From positions 535,106 through 599,105 of the forward strand of contig CBFIHP010000001.1 of assembly GCA_965662355.1 (NCBI GenBank): a DNA stretch of 64,000 nt, read 5' to 3'. A program made the translations under genes and the position numbers. Numbering within the stretch: the first letter of the stretch is position 1; the number at the start of each line of letters is the position of its first letter. Positions 1 through 9,900 of the stretch are shown one piece after another. The DNA comes from GCA-2683825 sp965662355. Its GTDB lineage: Bacteria > Planctomycetota > UBA1135 > GCA-002686595. Below the pieces are notes generated by a model that saw only the letters and a list, made by a program, of their open reading frames with translations, searched no databases and had not been told where the DNA came from.

Positions 1-1
1 C

Positions 2-73
2 GGGAACTCTCGTATAGGTAAGGAGGGCGAGCGTGCCGTGATCGATGCGTATCGGGCCTGCGACGACTTCTAG
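2..73 (+). CDS. C-terminal end of an unidentified protein (partial)
   Basis: An open frame enters from the left edge and ends at TAG 71-73. The 23 visible residues (ending in AYRACDDF) are charged and protein-like. The stop overlaps the stop of the convergent methyltransferase by four bases (CTAG, 70-73), the same arrangement found at two other convergent gene pairs in this window, which supports it being a real gene end. Too little is visible to name a function. Confidence 0.45.
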   Translation, partial: GNSRIGKEGERAVIDAYRACDDF

Positions 74-801
74 TCTCGTACGGCGAGGAAACCCGCCAAC
101 CCACGAGGTAGGGGTTGGTCTCCATACGACTTCAGGTGACGCACGCGGAAACCCGTCGCGCGCAGCATGCTGGCAACGTCTCCCGGGGTGTAGAGCCTTA
201 GCGTGTGCGTTTCATCGCTGCGCCGAAAATACCGAGCGTGTTTGCGGAAGATCGTCATCGTGCGTGTCAGTTCCCCGCGCTCCAAATCGCGGGCACGCTC
301 GACGAACAGAACCCAGTCGTCGCCTTCGTACAGGTTCCGTTCGGTTCCACGGGCGCGTTCCGGACCGGCAAGGTCGAACAGCAGTACACCTCCGGGCCGC
401 AAGGCTGCGTGGATGCGGCGGAAGATCTTGGGCAGCACGCTCTTCTTGATGCGCGGGTCGAAAACGTAGTTGAACACCTCGCCGATGGCCGTCACGGCCT
501 CGTACTTTCCCAGCTTCACGTCCAGGAACGACCCGCGCCGAAAGCGTGCCTCTGGCGCCTCTTTCTTCGCCAAGGCGAGCATGGCCTGGGAGAGGTCGAA
601 GCCCTCGACCGCATACCCCGCATCCGTCAGCGCCCGCGCCAAGATCCCGGTCCCGCACCCGAGGTCGCAAACGGTCCCGCTGACCCCGGCGCGGGCCAGG
701 ATCTGGATCAAGCCTGATGCGGCTCCACGGGCAAAGTGCCCGAAGCCTACGTGGTGGATGTAGGCCAGGTCCTCTCGGTAGGCGCCCATGCTGATTGGCA
801 C
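70..801 (-). CDS. Class I SAM-dependent methyltransferase
   Basis: A Rossmann-fold methyltransferase of about 240 residues. Motif I is VCDLGCGTGILARAL (about residues 44-58), followed by the acidic end of beta 2 (VEGFDLS) and a motif IV-like stretch (YEAVTAIGEVFNYV). The remaining sequence is typical of small-molecule methyltransferases of the Methyltransf_11/25 type, with an EGDDWVLFVE-like insert seen in relatives. The substrate cannot be told from sequence. The longest frame starts at GTG 801; an ATG at 789 (MGAYRED) is an equally good or better start. It is convergent with the partial gene at the left edge and divergent from the DUF2868 gene, with a shared intergenic region of about 150 bases (802-949). 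Cytosolic, no signal peptide. Confidence 0.85.
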   Translation of the reverse strand: MPISMGAYREDLAYIHHVGFGHFARGAASGLIQILARAGVSGTVCDLGCGTGILARALTDAGYAVEGFDLSQAMLALAKKEAPEARFRRGSFLDVKLGKYEAVTAIGEVFNYVFDPRIKKSVLPKIFRRIHAALRPGGVLLFDLAGPERARGTERNLYEGDDWVLFVERARDLERGELTRTMTIFRKHARYFRRSDETHTLRLYTPGDVASMLRATGFRVRHLKSYGDQPLPRGLAGFLAVRD

Positions 802-949
802 GTTGCGTCAAGCCTGTAGGGAACGCAAGAGCGCGAGCAAAGCGAGCACGGCGATGGGTTCTGACGTTTCCCCGCCCATTTCCGTAGGATTCGCGGTGGA
901 AAACGGCAATCCCGAGGACCGTTTCTCCAATCCTCTTCCATAGCCGCCC

Positions 950-2503
950 GTGTCAACGACCCAGGATCTTGCTCGAAGTGCGCCCCCGGTGGCGCCCGGA
1001 CGTGTGCGCCTCCGTGAGGAGGACGCGCAGGCTGTTCTGTTGGTGCGAGCCTTCGAGGAGGCGGATGCGGAGGGGACTCTGCTGAGTCGAGGCGATCGCC
1101 AGCGCGCTTCGAAGCTGGCTCGCGAGGCAACTTTCGAGCGCTTTCTGGCCGGGCGTGCCCGCCCGTTGGTGGAGACGCTCGAGCGCGAGATCGCGATGAT
1201 CCCGCGCCTGCGCCGGGCGGTGCGGTTGCGGCTGGCGCTGCCGTGGATCGTTCTGCCGGCGCTTTTGTTCGGGTTGCTCTCGAACCTGTTGGGGCCGGAG
1301 AAGCGCATCAACGTGATCGCGAACCCGCTGGCCGGTTTGATCCTGTGGAACCTTGCGGTGTACGTGCTGATTCTGGTCAGCGCACTCCTTCGGTCCTTGC
1401 CCCATTCGAAGAGCGAATGGAGCATCCAGCCCACGCTCAGCTTGGCGACGCGCCTGGCGACCTGGCCCGCGCGCGCAGCCGGTCGCGAGATGTCGGAGGG
1501 CAAGCCCGGGCGCACAGCGACCTTGGCTTCGGGAACGGGGCGCTTTCTCGAGTTCTGGAACAGGACGGCTCGCCCACTGCTTTCGGCGCGTGTGCGTTTG
1601 GCGTTGCACTGCGCCGCCGCCGTAGCCGTCGTCGGCGCGATCGTTGGCATGTATGTGCGTGGCCTGGTGTTCGAATACCAGGCCAGTTGGGAATCGACCT
1701 TCCTGAACGCAGATCACGTGCAGTGGATCCTGGGCCTGATGCTGGGGCCGGCCTCGGCCGTTTCGGGGATCGCCTTGCCAGACGTGGTGGACATCGGGGG
1801 CGGCCAGGCAGGCGACGCGGGGGCCTGGATTCACCTGTACGCGGTCACCACCGTCCTGCTGGTCCTTCTACCGCGCATGCTGCTTTCGGTCATGGCGACG
1901 CTGCGCGCGCGAAGGTTGCAGGAAGGGCTCGAGGTCGCGACGGACGCGAGTTACTACAAGCGTCTCCTGGCTTCTTCCGAAGGTGGGGGGGGGGTTCGCG
2001 CACAAGTGCTTCCTTATAGCTACGCGGTCAGTGCTCCACGTGCGGATCGATTGAAGTCGCTTCTTCACGATGTCCTCGGAGCACGTGCTCGTATCACGGT
2101 AGAGAGCACGGTGAGCTATGGCGAGTTGCCTTTGGAACTCGAGGATCCTGACGTGGGGCCGGCACCTAGCGATGGGCGTATCCTGCTCTTCAACCTATCG
2201 CAGACACCCGAATCGGAGTTGCATGGCGAGCTCATCGAGAAGCTGAAACGGCGCGTGCAACGCGGCGGATTCTGCCTGGTTCTTGCCGACGCCTCCGCGT
2301 GGCGCGAACGCGCCGGCGAGGCCCCCGCTTTCGAGCAAAGGCTGGCCGAGCACAAACGGACCTGGGATCGTGTCGTGCGCGATGCCGGGTTGCGGGCGGT
2401 TCACCTCGAGCTGGACCAGGCCCCGTCCGATGAACTGGTTTCCCTGCTGGAGGCCGCGATCTATCCGTCGCGCCTCATACCCTCGGCGAGCACCGGCTCA
2501 TGA
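950..2503 (+). CDS. DUF2868 family membrane protein
   Basis: The 517-residue protein begins at GTG 950. An N-terminal soluble helical region carries many arginines and glutamates. Hydrophobic segments follow at about residues 85-108, 120-145, 215-240 and 300-322, and a soluble C-terminal domain (about 345-515) comes after the last one. This layout and the gene directly behind it match the DUF2868 family, which is usually encoded just upstream of a GTPase with a DUF3482 tail. The stop overlaps the next start by four bases (ATGA, 2500-2503), so the two are translationally coupled and probably work together at the inner membrane; the biochemical role is not known. A run of ten G (1985-1994) lies inside the frame. 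Confidence 0.85.
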   Translation: MSTTQDLARSAPPVAPGRVRLREEDAQAVLLVRAFEEADAEGTLLSRGDRQRASKLAREATFERFLAGRARPLVETLEREIAMIPRLRRAVRLRLALPWIVLPALLFGLLSNLLGPEKRINVIANPLAGLILWNLAVYVLILVSALLRSLPHSKSEWSIQPTLSLATRLATWPARAAGREMSEGKPGRTATLASGTGRFLEFWNRTARPLLSARVRLALHCAAAVAVVGAIVGMYVRGLVFEYQASWESTFLNADHVQWILGLMLGPASAVSGIALPDVVDIGGGQAGDAGAWIHLYAVTTVLLVLLPRMLLSVMATLRARRLQEGLEVATDASYYKRLLASSEGGGGVRAQVLPYSYAVSAPRADRLKSLLHDVLGARARITVESTVSYGELPLELEDPDVGPAPSDGRILLFNLSQTPESELHGELIEKLKRRVQRGGFCLVLADASAWRERAGEAPAFEQRLAEHKRTWDRVVRDAGLRAVHLELDQAPSDELVSLLEAAIYPSRLIPSASTGS

Positions 2504-3897
2504 CCAAGGTTACGCTCAGCCTGATCTCGCACACGAACGTCGGCAAGACGACGTTGGCGCGCACGTTGACGCGGCGCGATGTGGGCGAGGTTTTCGATCA
2601 GGCCCACGTGACGGAAATCAGCGAGGCCTATTCCCTGGTCCGAGCGGCGGGGAACGAGCTCTTCTTGTGGGATACACCGGGCCTCGGAGACACCGTGCGT
2701 TTGGTTCGGCGCCTGAAGAAGTCGGGAAACCCGATCGGATGGTTCCTGCATCAGGTCTGGGATCGATCGCTGGATCGACCGCTCTGGTGCAGCCAGGAAG
2801 CTTTGCGCAACGTTCGCGAGGATGCCGACTGCGTCTTGTATGTCGTCAACGCCGCCGAGACGCCCGAGGATGCGGGTTACGTCGCGTTCGAACTCGAGAT
2901 CCTCGCGTGGATCGGGCGACCGACGCTCGTGGTCCTGAACCAGACCGGGGCCGCCGGAGAGTCCTCGGAACACATCGAGGAAGAGTGGCGCGCTTTCCTC
3001 GACCGCCACGACATCGTGCGCGACGTGCTTTCCCTGGATGCCTTCGGACGTTGCTGGGTGCAGGAAGACGTGCTCTTCCACCGCGTCGTCGCGCTCTTCG
3101 ACGGCGAGAAGAAAGAGGCCATGCTGGTCCTGGCGCAGATGTGGCACTCCGAGAACCTCGGCGTGTTCGAGCGCTCGATGGAGCTGATTGCCGACGAGCT
3201 TGCGGCCACCGCGACCGACCGCGAAGCACTCCCCGGTGTCTTTCCTTCCGCCACGCAGAAGCAAGAGGCGATGGAAACCCTTGGCAAGCGGCTCGATGTG
3301 CGCGAAGAGCGTCTATGGGACGCGGTCATCAATGCCCATGGCCTGGAAGGCAAGTCCGCCCTCGAAGCCAAACAGAACATCGATGCCTACGTGGTCATGG
3401 GCGAGGAAGCGCTGACGCCGAAGAAGGGCGCCATTCTAGGTAGCATGGTCAGTGGTGCCATAGGTGGGTTGACCGCGGACATCATGTCCGGCGGCCTCTC
3501 CTTCGGCGGTGGCCTGCTGGCCGGAACGATCCTGGGTGCGTTTGGCGGGGCAGGCCTCAGTCACGCGATGCGCTTCTTGAAAACGGGCGAAGAGCCCGCT
3601 GTCAGCTGGTCGAGCGAGTTCCTCGATGGGCTGACGGAACGCTTGATCTTGCGCTATCTCGCCATCGCCCACTTCGGACGCGGCCGAGGTGTTTTCGAGG
3701 AGGACTCCGCCCCAGCGGGCTGGACGCATTCTGTCCGCGCGACCCTCGCCGCGCGCAAACCGCGCTTCGCCTCCCACTGGAGTGAGGCCGGCTTGCCGCA
3801 GGGCACACAACGTCGCATCGCGCAGGGCTTGGGCAAAGACGTGACGAAGGCCGTCGCCTCGATCCTGAACCACGCGTATCCGGAGAGCCGTTTGTAG
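2500..3897 (+). CDS. GTPase with DUF3482 C-terminal domain
   Basis: A TRAFAC-class GTPase of 465 residues. The P-loop near residues 9-17 reads SHTNVGKTT, where the family usually has glycine as the first residue; serine stands there here. The switch II/G3 motif is LWDTPGLGD (about 63-71), and VVLNQTG (about 145-151) fits G4 (NKxD) in a modified form. A glycine-rich membrane-interacting segment at about 308-350 (alternating small residues, GxxxG pattern) is typical of DUF3482 proteins. It overlaps the DUF2868 gene by four bases and probably forms one unit with it. A strong hairpin terminator follows at 3912-3938. Known family pairing supports the call; the cellular role is uncharacterised. Confidence 0.85.
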   Translation: MTKVTLSLISHTNVGKTTLARTLTRRDVGEVFDQAHVTEISEAYSLVRAAGNELFLWDTPGLGDTVRLVRRLKKSGNPIGWFLHQVWDRSLDRPLWCSQEALRNVREDADCVLYVVNAAETPEDAGYVAFELEILAWIGRPTLVVLNQTGAAGESSEHIEEEWRAFLDRHDIVRDVLSLDAFGRCWVQEDVLFHRVVALFDGEKKEAMLVLAQMWHSENLGVFERSMELIADELAATATDREALPGVFPSATQKQEAMETLGKRLDVREERLWDAVINAHGLEGKSALEAKQNIDAYVVMGEEALTPKKGAILGSMVSGAIGGLTADIMSGGLSFGGGLLAGTILGAFGGAGLSHAMRFLKTGEEPAVSWSSEFLDGLTERLILRYLAIAHFGRGRGVFEEDSAPAGWTHSVRATLAARKPRFASHWSEAGLPQGTQRRIAQGLGKDVTKAVASILNHAYPESRL

Positions 3898-3911
3898 GGA
3901 GCAAGAAAGAA

Positions 3912-3938
3912 GGCGCCCCCTCTGGCGAACGGGGCGCC
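3912..3938. terminator. Bidirectional transcription terminator hairpin
   Basis: A perfect 8-bp stem (GGCGCCCC / GGGGCGCC, 3912-3919 and 3931-3938) with an 11-base loop lies between the convergent DUF3482 GTPase and the PKD protein. It is preceded by an A-rich stretch and followed by CTCTT, so it can serve both strands. Confidence 0.75.
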
Positions 3939-3964
3939 CTCTTACGAGCTGCGCTGAGGTCTCC

Positions 3965-6900
3965 CTACTGAACGACGACCGCGTTGTATTGATGCGTCAC
4001 GTCGAAGCCACCCGGGCCGATGATATGGAGCGAGATCGTGTAGGTACCCGGTGTTGTGTAGACGTGGGCCGGATTCTGGAGGATCGAGATGTTTCCATCC
4101 CCGAAGTCCCAGTTCCATTCCGAGAAGACGCCCGTCGAGGTATCCGTGAAGGACACCGGTAGGGGCACGGTTCCCATGTTGGTCGAGACCGTGAACGAAG
4201 CCGCGGGCGGTTGCCCGTTCGCTGCGACGTTGGCACTCATGTCCACGGCGTTTGTGTACTCTTTGTACCCGCCGCCGGTGATGTAACCCTGGGATGAGAC
4301 CGGCAACCCGACGAAGTTCAGGCTGTTGGGCAGCATCAAATTGTGCAACGTGATGCCGCCATTCGCCGGAACGGCCGTAGCCAGATAGAAGGTACTGGCA
4401 GGGTTGTATAGGATCTCTCCGCTGTTCGGGACGATGAAGCCCTCGAACGGGTCAGAGTAGAAGAAGATGAAGGTGAAGCCAGCGCCGGGGTGACCCTCGG
4501 TGTCGATCTGACCGGACCACAGACTGCCGATGACCGGCGGGGGCGCGACATAGAAGAGCGGGTTGACGCCCAAGCCGTTACGCAGGGAGGCCGTTGCGTA
4601 CGACGACAACGCAATTCGGTCGATATAACCCCTCGAGGGGTCGTTTCCATCTCCACCGTTGCCCACCTGGATGTAGAGCGTCAGAACTGTATTCGTATCC
4701 GCAGCGGGATACAGGTCCGTCATGTCTGCCTGGGTGTGGGCGATGTCGGTCATCGGCAGGCCATAGCGAGCCGAGACGTTCGGGAAGGTCGAGAACGTAT
4801 CCGCGTAATACAGGTTGTATGACGTGACTCCGTCGCTGACGTCGACGCTCATGAAGTCGTTCGATGCGGCAGCCATGCCAGGTTCGCTGCGCAGGAAGGC
4901 TGTGTCGAAGATGAGCACCGAACGTGTCGGGTCGTAGTTGAAGTCCTGCTGGATACCAGCGGCACCCACCGGCAGACTTCCGACGCCGCCGGGGTTTGAA
5001 GGCGGAAGTGACGCAGTCGTGCCCAGAGCCGAAAGGTCGGCCCAGTTATCCAGGTCGGCGGGCATGCCATTGTCAACCGCGACCCCATCCGGCTGGATGA
5101 CGTGATCCAGACCGTTGGTGATCGACCACGGGAAGGCGGGCGCCGTTCCGGCGATTTGCTGCTCGAAGCTGGGATCTTCAATGGTCGGCGGACTGATCGT
5201 GATGTAGTCCACACGAACCTGGGAGTCGACACCGCCGAGGCTGTTCACCTGCAAAGACACGGTATACGTTCCCGCTATCGTGTAGATGTACATGGGGTTC
5301 TCGAGGTTGGACATCCCCCCATCGCCGAAGTTCCACGCCCATGTAGTGATGTTACCGGAGCTCTCGTCACTGAAGCTCACGGCCAGGGGAGCGGCTCCAT
5401 TGCGGGGAGCCGCGGTGAAGATCGCGTTCGGCGGCGGCTCGGTCACCGCGACATAGTCGACCTTGACCTCGCTGTCGATGCCGATTCCGTTCATGACGGT
5501 CAAGCTGACCGTGTAGGTGCCCTGCGTCTGGAAGATGTGAACCGGATCCTGGAGCGTAGATGTACCGAGGTCACCGAAGTCCCACAGCCAGGTAGAAACA
5601 CCGCCCATGGAGGCATCGGTAAAGGTGACCGTCAAGGGAGCGAAGCCACTCAGGGGGGTCGCGCTGTATGCGGCAACAGGTTGGGCATCGCCCACCGTGA
5701 CGTAGCCCAACTTCGTTTCGGTATCGCCACCGCCGGGACTCGTCACGGTCAGACTGACTGTGTAGTTGCCTGCCATCGTGTAGATGTGGGCGGGGTTCTG
5801 CTGATTGGACGAATTGCCATCACCGAAGGTCCAGTTCCAGCTCGTGACATTGCCGGTCGAGAAATCCGTGAAGAACACCGTCAGAGGTGATCCACCCGCG
5901 CGGGGTGCTCCCGAGAACTCGGCGGCGGGCGAGGGAGCTCCGACCGTGACGTAGTTGGGCTTCGTCTCGGTGGTCGCGCCTCCCGGACCGACGACGGTCA
6001 AGCTAACCGTGAAGGTGCCAGGATCCGAGTAGATGTGCGTCGGGTCTTGCTGGATCGAGGTCGTCAGATCTCCGAAGTTCCAGGACCACCCCGTGATCGT
6101 CCCGGTGGACTGATCGCTGAAGCTGACCGTCAGCGGGGCAACACCGGCTAGCGGTGTTCCAAGGAACTCCGCTTGAGGAGCCTGCTCGCCAACAATGATG
6201 TAGCCCGAGCGCGTTTCGTCATCCGAGCCGCCGGGGCCGGTCGCCGTCAGTGTCACGGAGTACGATCCCTCGGCGGCGTAGGTGTGCACGGGGTTCTGCA
6301 GAGCCGAGGTCTCGAGGTCGCCGAAATCCCAGCTCCATGAGGTGACAAGACCCGCCGTTTGATCGGTGAAGCTCACCGCCAAAGGAGCCATGCCGGAGAT
6401 AGGGGAGCCTATGAAACCCGCGATCGGAGGCTGGTCGCTGGCCGTGACGTAGTCGACCTTCGTCTCCACGTGCGGCCCGCCCGGACCGGTGGCGGTCAAG
6501 GTGACCGTGTAGGTGCCAGCGATGGAGTACGTGCGCGACGGGTTTTGCAGGAACGACGTGCCACCGTCACCGAAGGTCCACAGCCAACCGGTGACGACAC
6601 CGGTGGAGAGATCCGTGAAGTTCACGGTCAGGGGAATCGTCCCGCTTACCGGAGCTCCGGCGAAGTCTGCAGCGGGCGGGGCATCGGCGACGGTGATGTA
6701 ATCCGTCTTCATGTCCGTGTCGATCCCGCCTGGACCCTTGATCGTCAAGGTGACGGTGTAGGTGCCGGCCCCAAGATAGGCGTGCGTTGGATTCTGCAAC
6801 GACGAAGTACCGAGGTCACCGAAGTCCCAAGCCCAGCTTGTGATGCTGCCCGTCGAGAGATCCGTGAAGGACACATTCATCGGCGCTGCACCCACCGTGG

Positions 6901-9900
6901 CAGAGGCCACGAAGTTGGCCGCAGGTATTGCAGGCAGAACGCTGATGTAGTTCAGCTTTGTTTCGGTGTCTGCACCTCCGGAGCTAGTCACTGTCAAGCT
7001 GACTGCATAGGCTCCGGGCGTGTTGTAGATGTGCGTCGGGTGCTGCTGCGACGAGCTTCCGCCGTCGCCGAAGGCCCAGCTCCAGGAGGTGGTTGTCCCC
7101 GAGGAGAAGTCCGTGAAGGACACCGACAGCGGGGCAGAGCCGTTGAGTGGTGCGCCAGAGAATTCGGCTGTCGGAGGCGGCTCGCCTACGGTGACGTAGT
7201 TCGTCTTGGTCTCGGTGTCGATTCCTCCGAGACCCTGCACGGTCAATCGAACGGTGAAGGTTCCGGCCGATGTGTAGGTGTGTATGGGGTGCTGTACTGT
7301 CGAGGCACCGAGGTCACCGAAGTCCCAAGACCACGAGGTGATGCCGCCAGTCGATTGATCGAGGAAGCTGACGGACAACGGCCCGATGCCCGCCAAGGGC
7401 GAGCCGAAGAATTCCGCGGTCGGCGGAGGTTCGACGACCGAGATGTAGTCGACCTTGGTCTCGCCGTCACTGCCCGCTGGGCCGGTCACGGTCAGGCTGA
7501 CCGTGTACGTGCCGACGACCGTGTACACGTGTGTCGGCTCTTGCCCGGTCGAGGTCGAGGCGTCTCCGAAGTTCCAGAGCCAGCTCGTGATCGTTCCGGT
7601 CGAAAAGTCGGTGAAGACCACGCTGAGTGGATCCACCCCCTCGGTCGGACTTCCCGAGAATTCGGCCACCGGTGGCGCTTCGGTCACTGTGACGTAGTTC
7701 GGTCGCGTGCGCGAATCCGTCCCACCCGGACCGATTGCGGTCAACGTGATCGAGTACGTTCCCGCATCCGTGTATGTGTGCGAGGCGTTCATAGCCGTCG
7801 ATGTTCCCAGGTCGCCGAAGTTCCAGGACCACGCCGTCACTGCCCCGCTCGAGAGGTCGGTGAAGTTCACCGTATGTGGAGCTTGCCCTGTGAGAGGCGT
7901 TCCCGCGAAGTTCGCGTTGGGAGCCGGTTCTGTGATGACGATGTAGTCCGCCTTCGTCTCGTTGTCCACGCCACCGGGGCCGGTGACGTTCAAGGACACG
8001 GTGTAGGTGCCGGCCGTTGCGTATGTATTGGCGGGGTTCTGCTGGGTCGTCGTATTCAGGTCACCGAAGTTCCACGACCAAGCCGTGATGTTGCCCACGG
8101 ATTGGTCCGTGAAGCTCACCGTGACTGGAGCGACGCCGGTCAGAGGCACGCCTATGAATTCGGCAACCGGAACCGGTTCACCCACTGTGATGTAGTTGGC
8201 CTTGGCCACGGAGTCGGAACCGCCGGGGCCGCTGGATGTCAGCGTGACGGTATAGGTACCGGGCAGGGAGTACGTGTGAACCGGGCTCTGCTGAGCCGAA
8301 ACACCGGAGTCGCCGAAGGCCCAGGACCAAGCGGTGACCGTGCCGGCCGTCATGTCCGTGAAAGCAACGGTCAGGGGCGCGACGCCGCTTGAAGGCGCGC
8401 CGAGGAACTCAGCGTCCGGTGGCGTTTCGGTGACGCTGATGTAGTTGTGCTTGATCTCCGAATCGATACCGCCCGGGCCCATCGCTGTCAGCGTGACCGT
8501 ATACGTTCCAGGGTCCGTGTAGGCATTGGAGGGGTTTTGCAGGTTTGAAGTGCCCAGATCGCCGAAGTCCCACGACCAGTTCGAGACGAGCCCCGTGGTC
8601 ATGTCGGTAAAGGAGACCGCCAGCGGTGCCGGCCCCGAGGTCGTCGAGGCTGAGAACGCGGCGGCCGGCGGACCTTGCGTGACGGTGATGTAGTTCAGCT
8701 TGGTATCCGTATCGGAACCACCGCCGTTCGACACCGTCAGACTGACCGCGTACGTCCCGGCGGTCGAGTACGTGTACGCGGGGTTCTGCGCGGTCGACGT
8801 CCCGCCATCACCGAAGGACCAGGCCCAGTTGGTCACGGTTCCCATGGAGAAGTCTGTGAAGAGCACGTTGAGTGGCGTTACCCCGCTCACGGGCACCCCA
8901 GAGAACGCGGCGATCGGCGGGTTGTCGGTGACGGAGATGTAGCCCAGCTTCGTCTCCAGGTCGGAACCGCTCGAATTTGTCGCCGAAAGGCTGACCGCAT
9001 AGGTTCCCAACGCTGTGTACGTGTGCGTGGGGTTCTGCAAAGACGAGGAGCTCGCATCGCCGAAGGTCCACGACCAGGACGTGACCGCGCCGGCCGAGAG
9101 GTCGGTGAAGGCCACGTTCAAGGGCGAGCCACCAGAGGTCGGTGTTCCCGAGAACTCGGCCACGGGGAGGGCGATCGCAACCGTGATGTAGTCGGTTTTT
9201 GTGTTCGTGTTTCCTCCACCCGGGCCGGTCGAGGTCAAGGTCACCGTGTACGTACCGTCGGTCGTGTAGGTGTGGTTCGGGTTCTGCAGCATCGAGGTGC
9301 TGCCGTCTCCGAAGGTCCACGACCAGGCCGTAACGTTGCCGGTCGTCGCGTCCGCGAAGTTCACCGCCAGGGGCGCGATACCCGAAGTCGGTGTGCCCGT
9401 GAAATTTGCCACCGGAGGGGGATCGGTGACCATGACGTAGGCCAGCTTCGTGTTCGTGTCCGAGCCGCCGGGGCCCGTCGCCGTCAGTGCCACGGCGAAC
9501 GTGCCCGCAGAGTTATAGGTGTGCGTGGGGTTCTGCAGGAGCGAAGTGCCACCGTCGCCAAAGGTCCAGGACCAACCCGTGACCACACCGGTCGATTGGT
9601 CGGTGAAGGTGACGTTCAGCGGGAAGGACCCCGACAGGGGCGAGCCCGTGAATTGCGCCACCGGAGGCGCGTTTCCAACGGTGATATAGCCGGGCTTCGT
9701 CTGCGTATCGACACCGCCGGGACCGGTTGCGGTCAACGAGACCGTGTACGTTCCGACCGTCGTGAAGGTGTTGCTCGGGTTTTGGAGCGTGGACATGCCG
9801 CCATCGCCGAAGCTCCACAGCCACGAAGTGACCATGTTGGTGGTGGCGTCGGTGAAGTTCACCGTCAAGGGAGCGACACCTGAAGTCGGCGAACCCGTGA

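Noticed and set aside
6359..8392. Plus-strand open frame of 677 codons and several others of 80-400 codons across 4.5-12.4 kb
   Set aside because: They are the complement of the PKD repeat gene and repeat every 249 bases with it; they carry no domain of their own.
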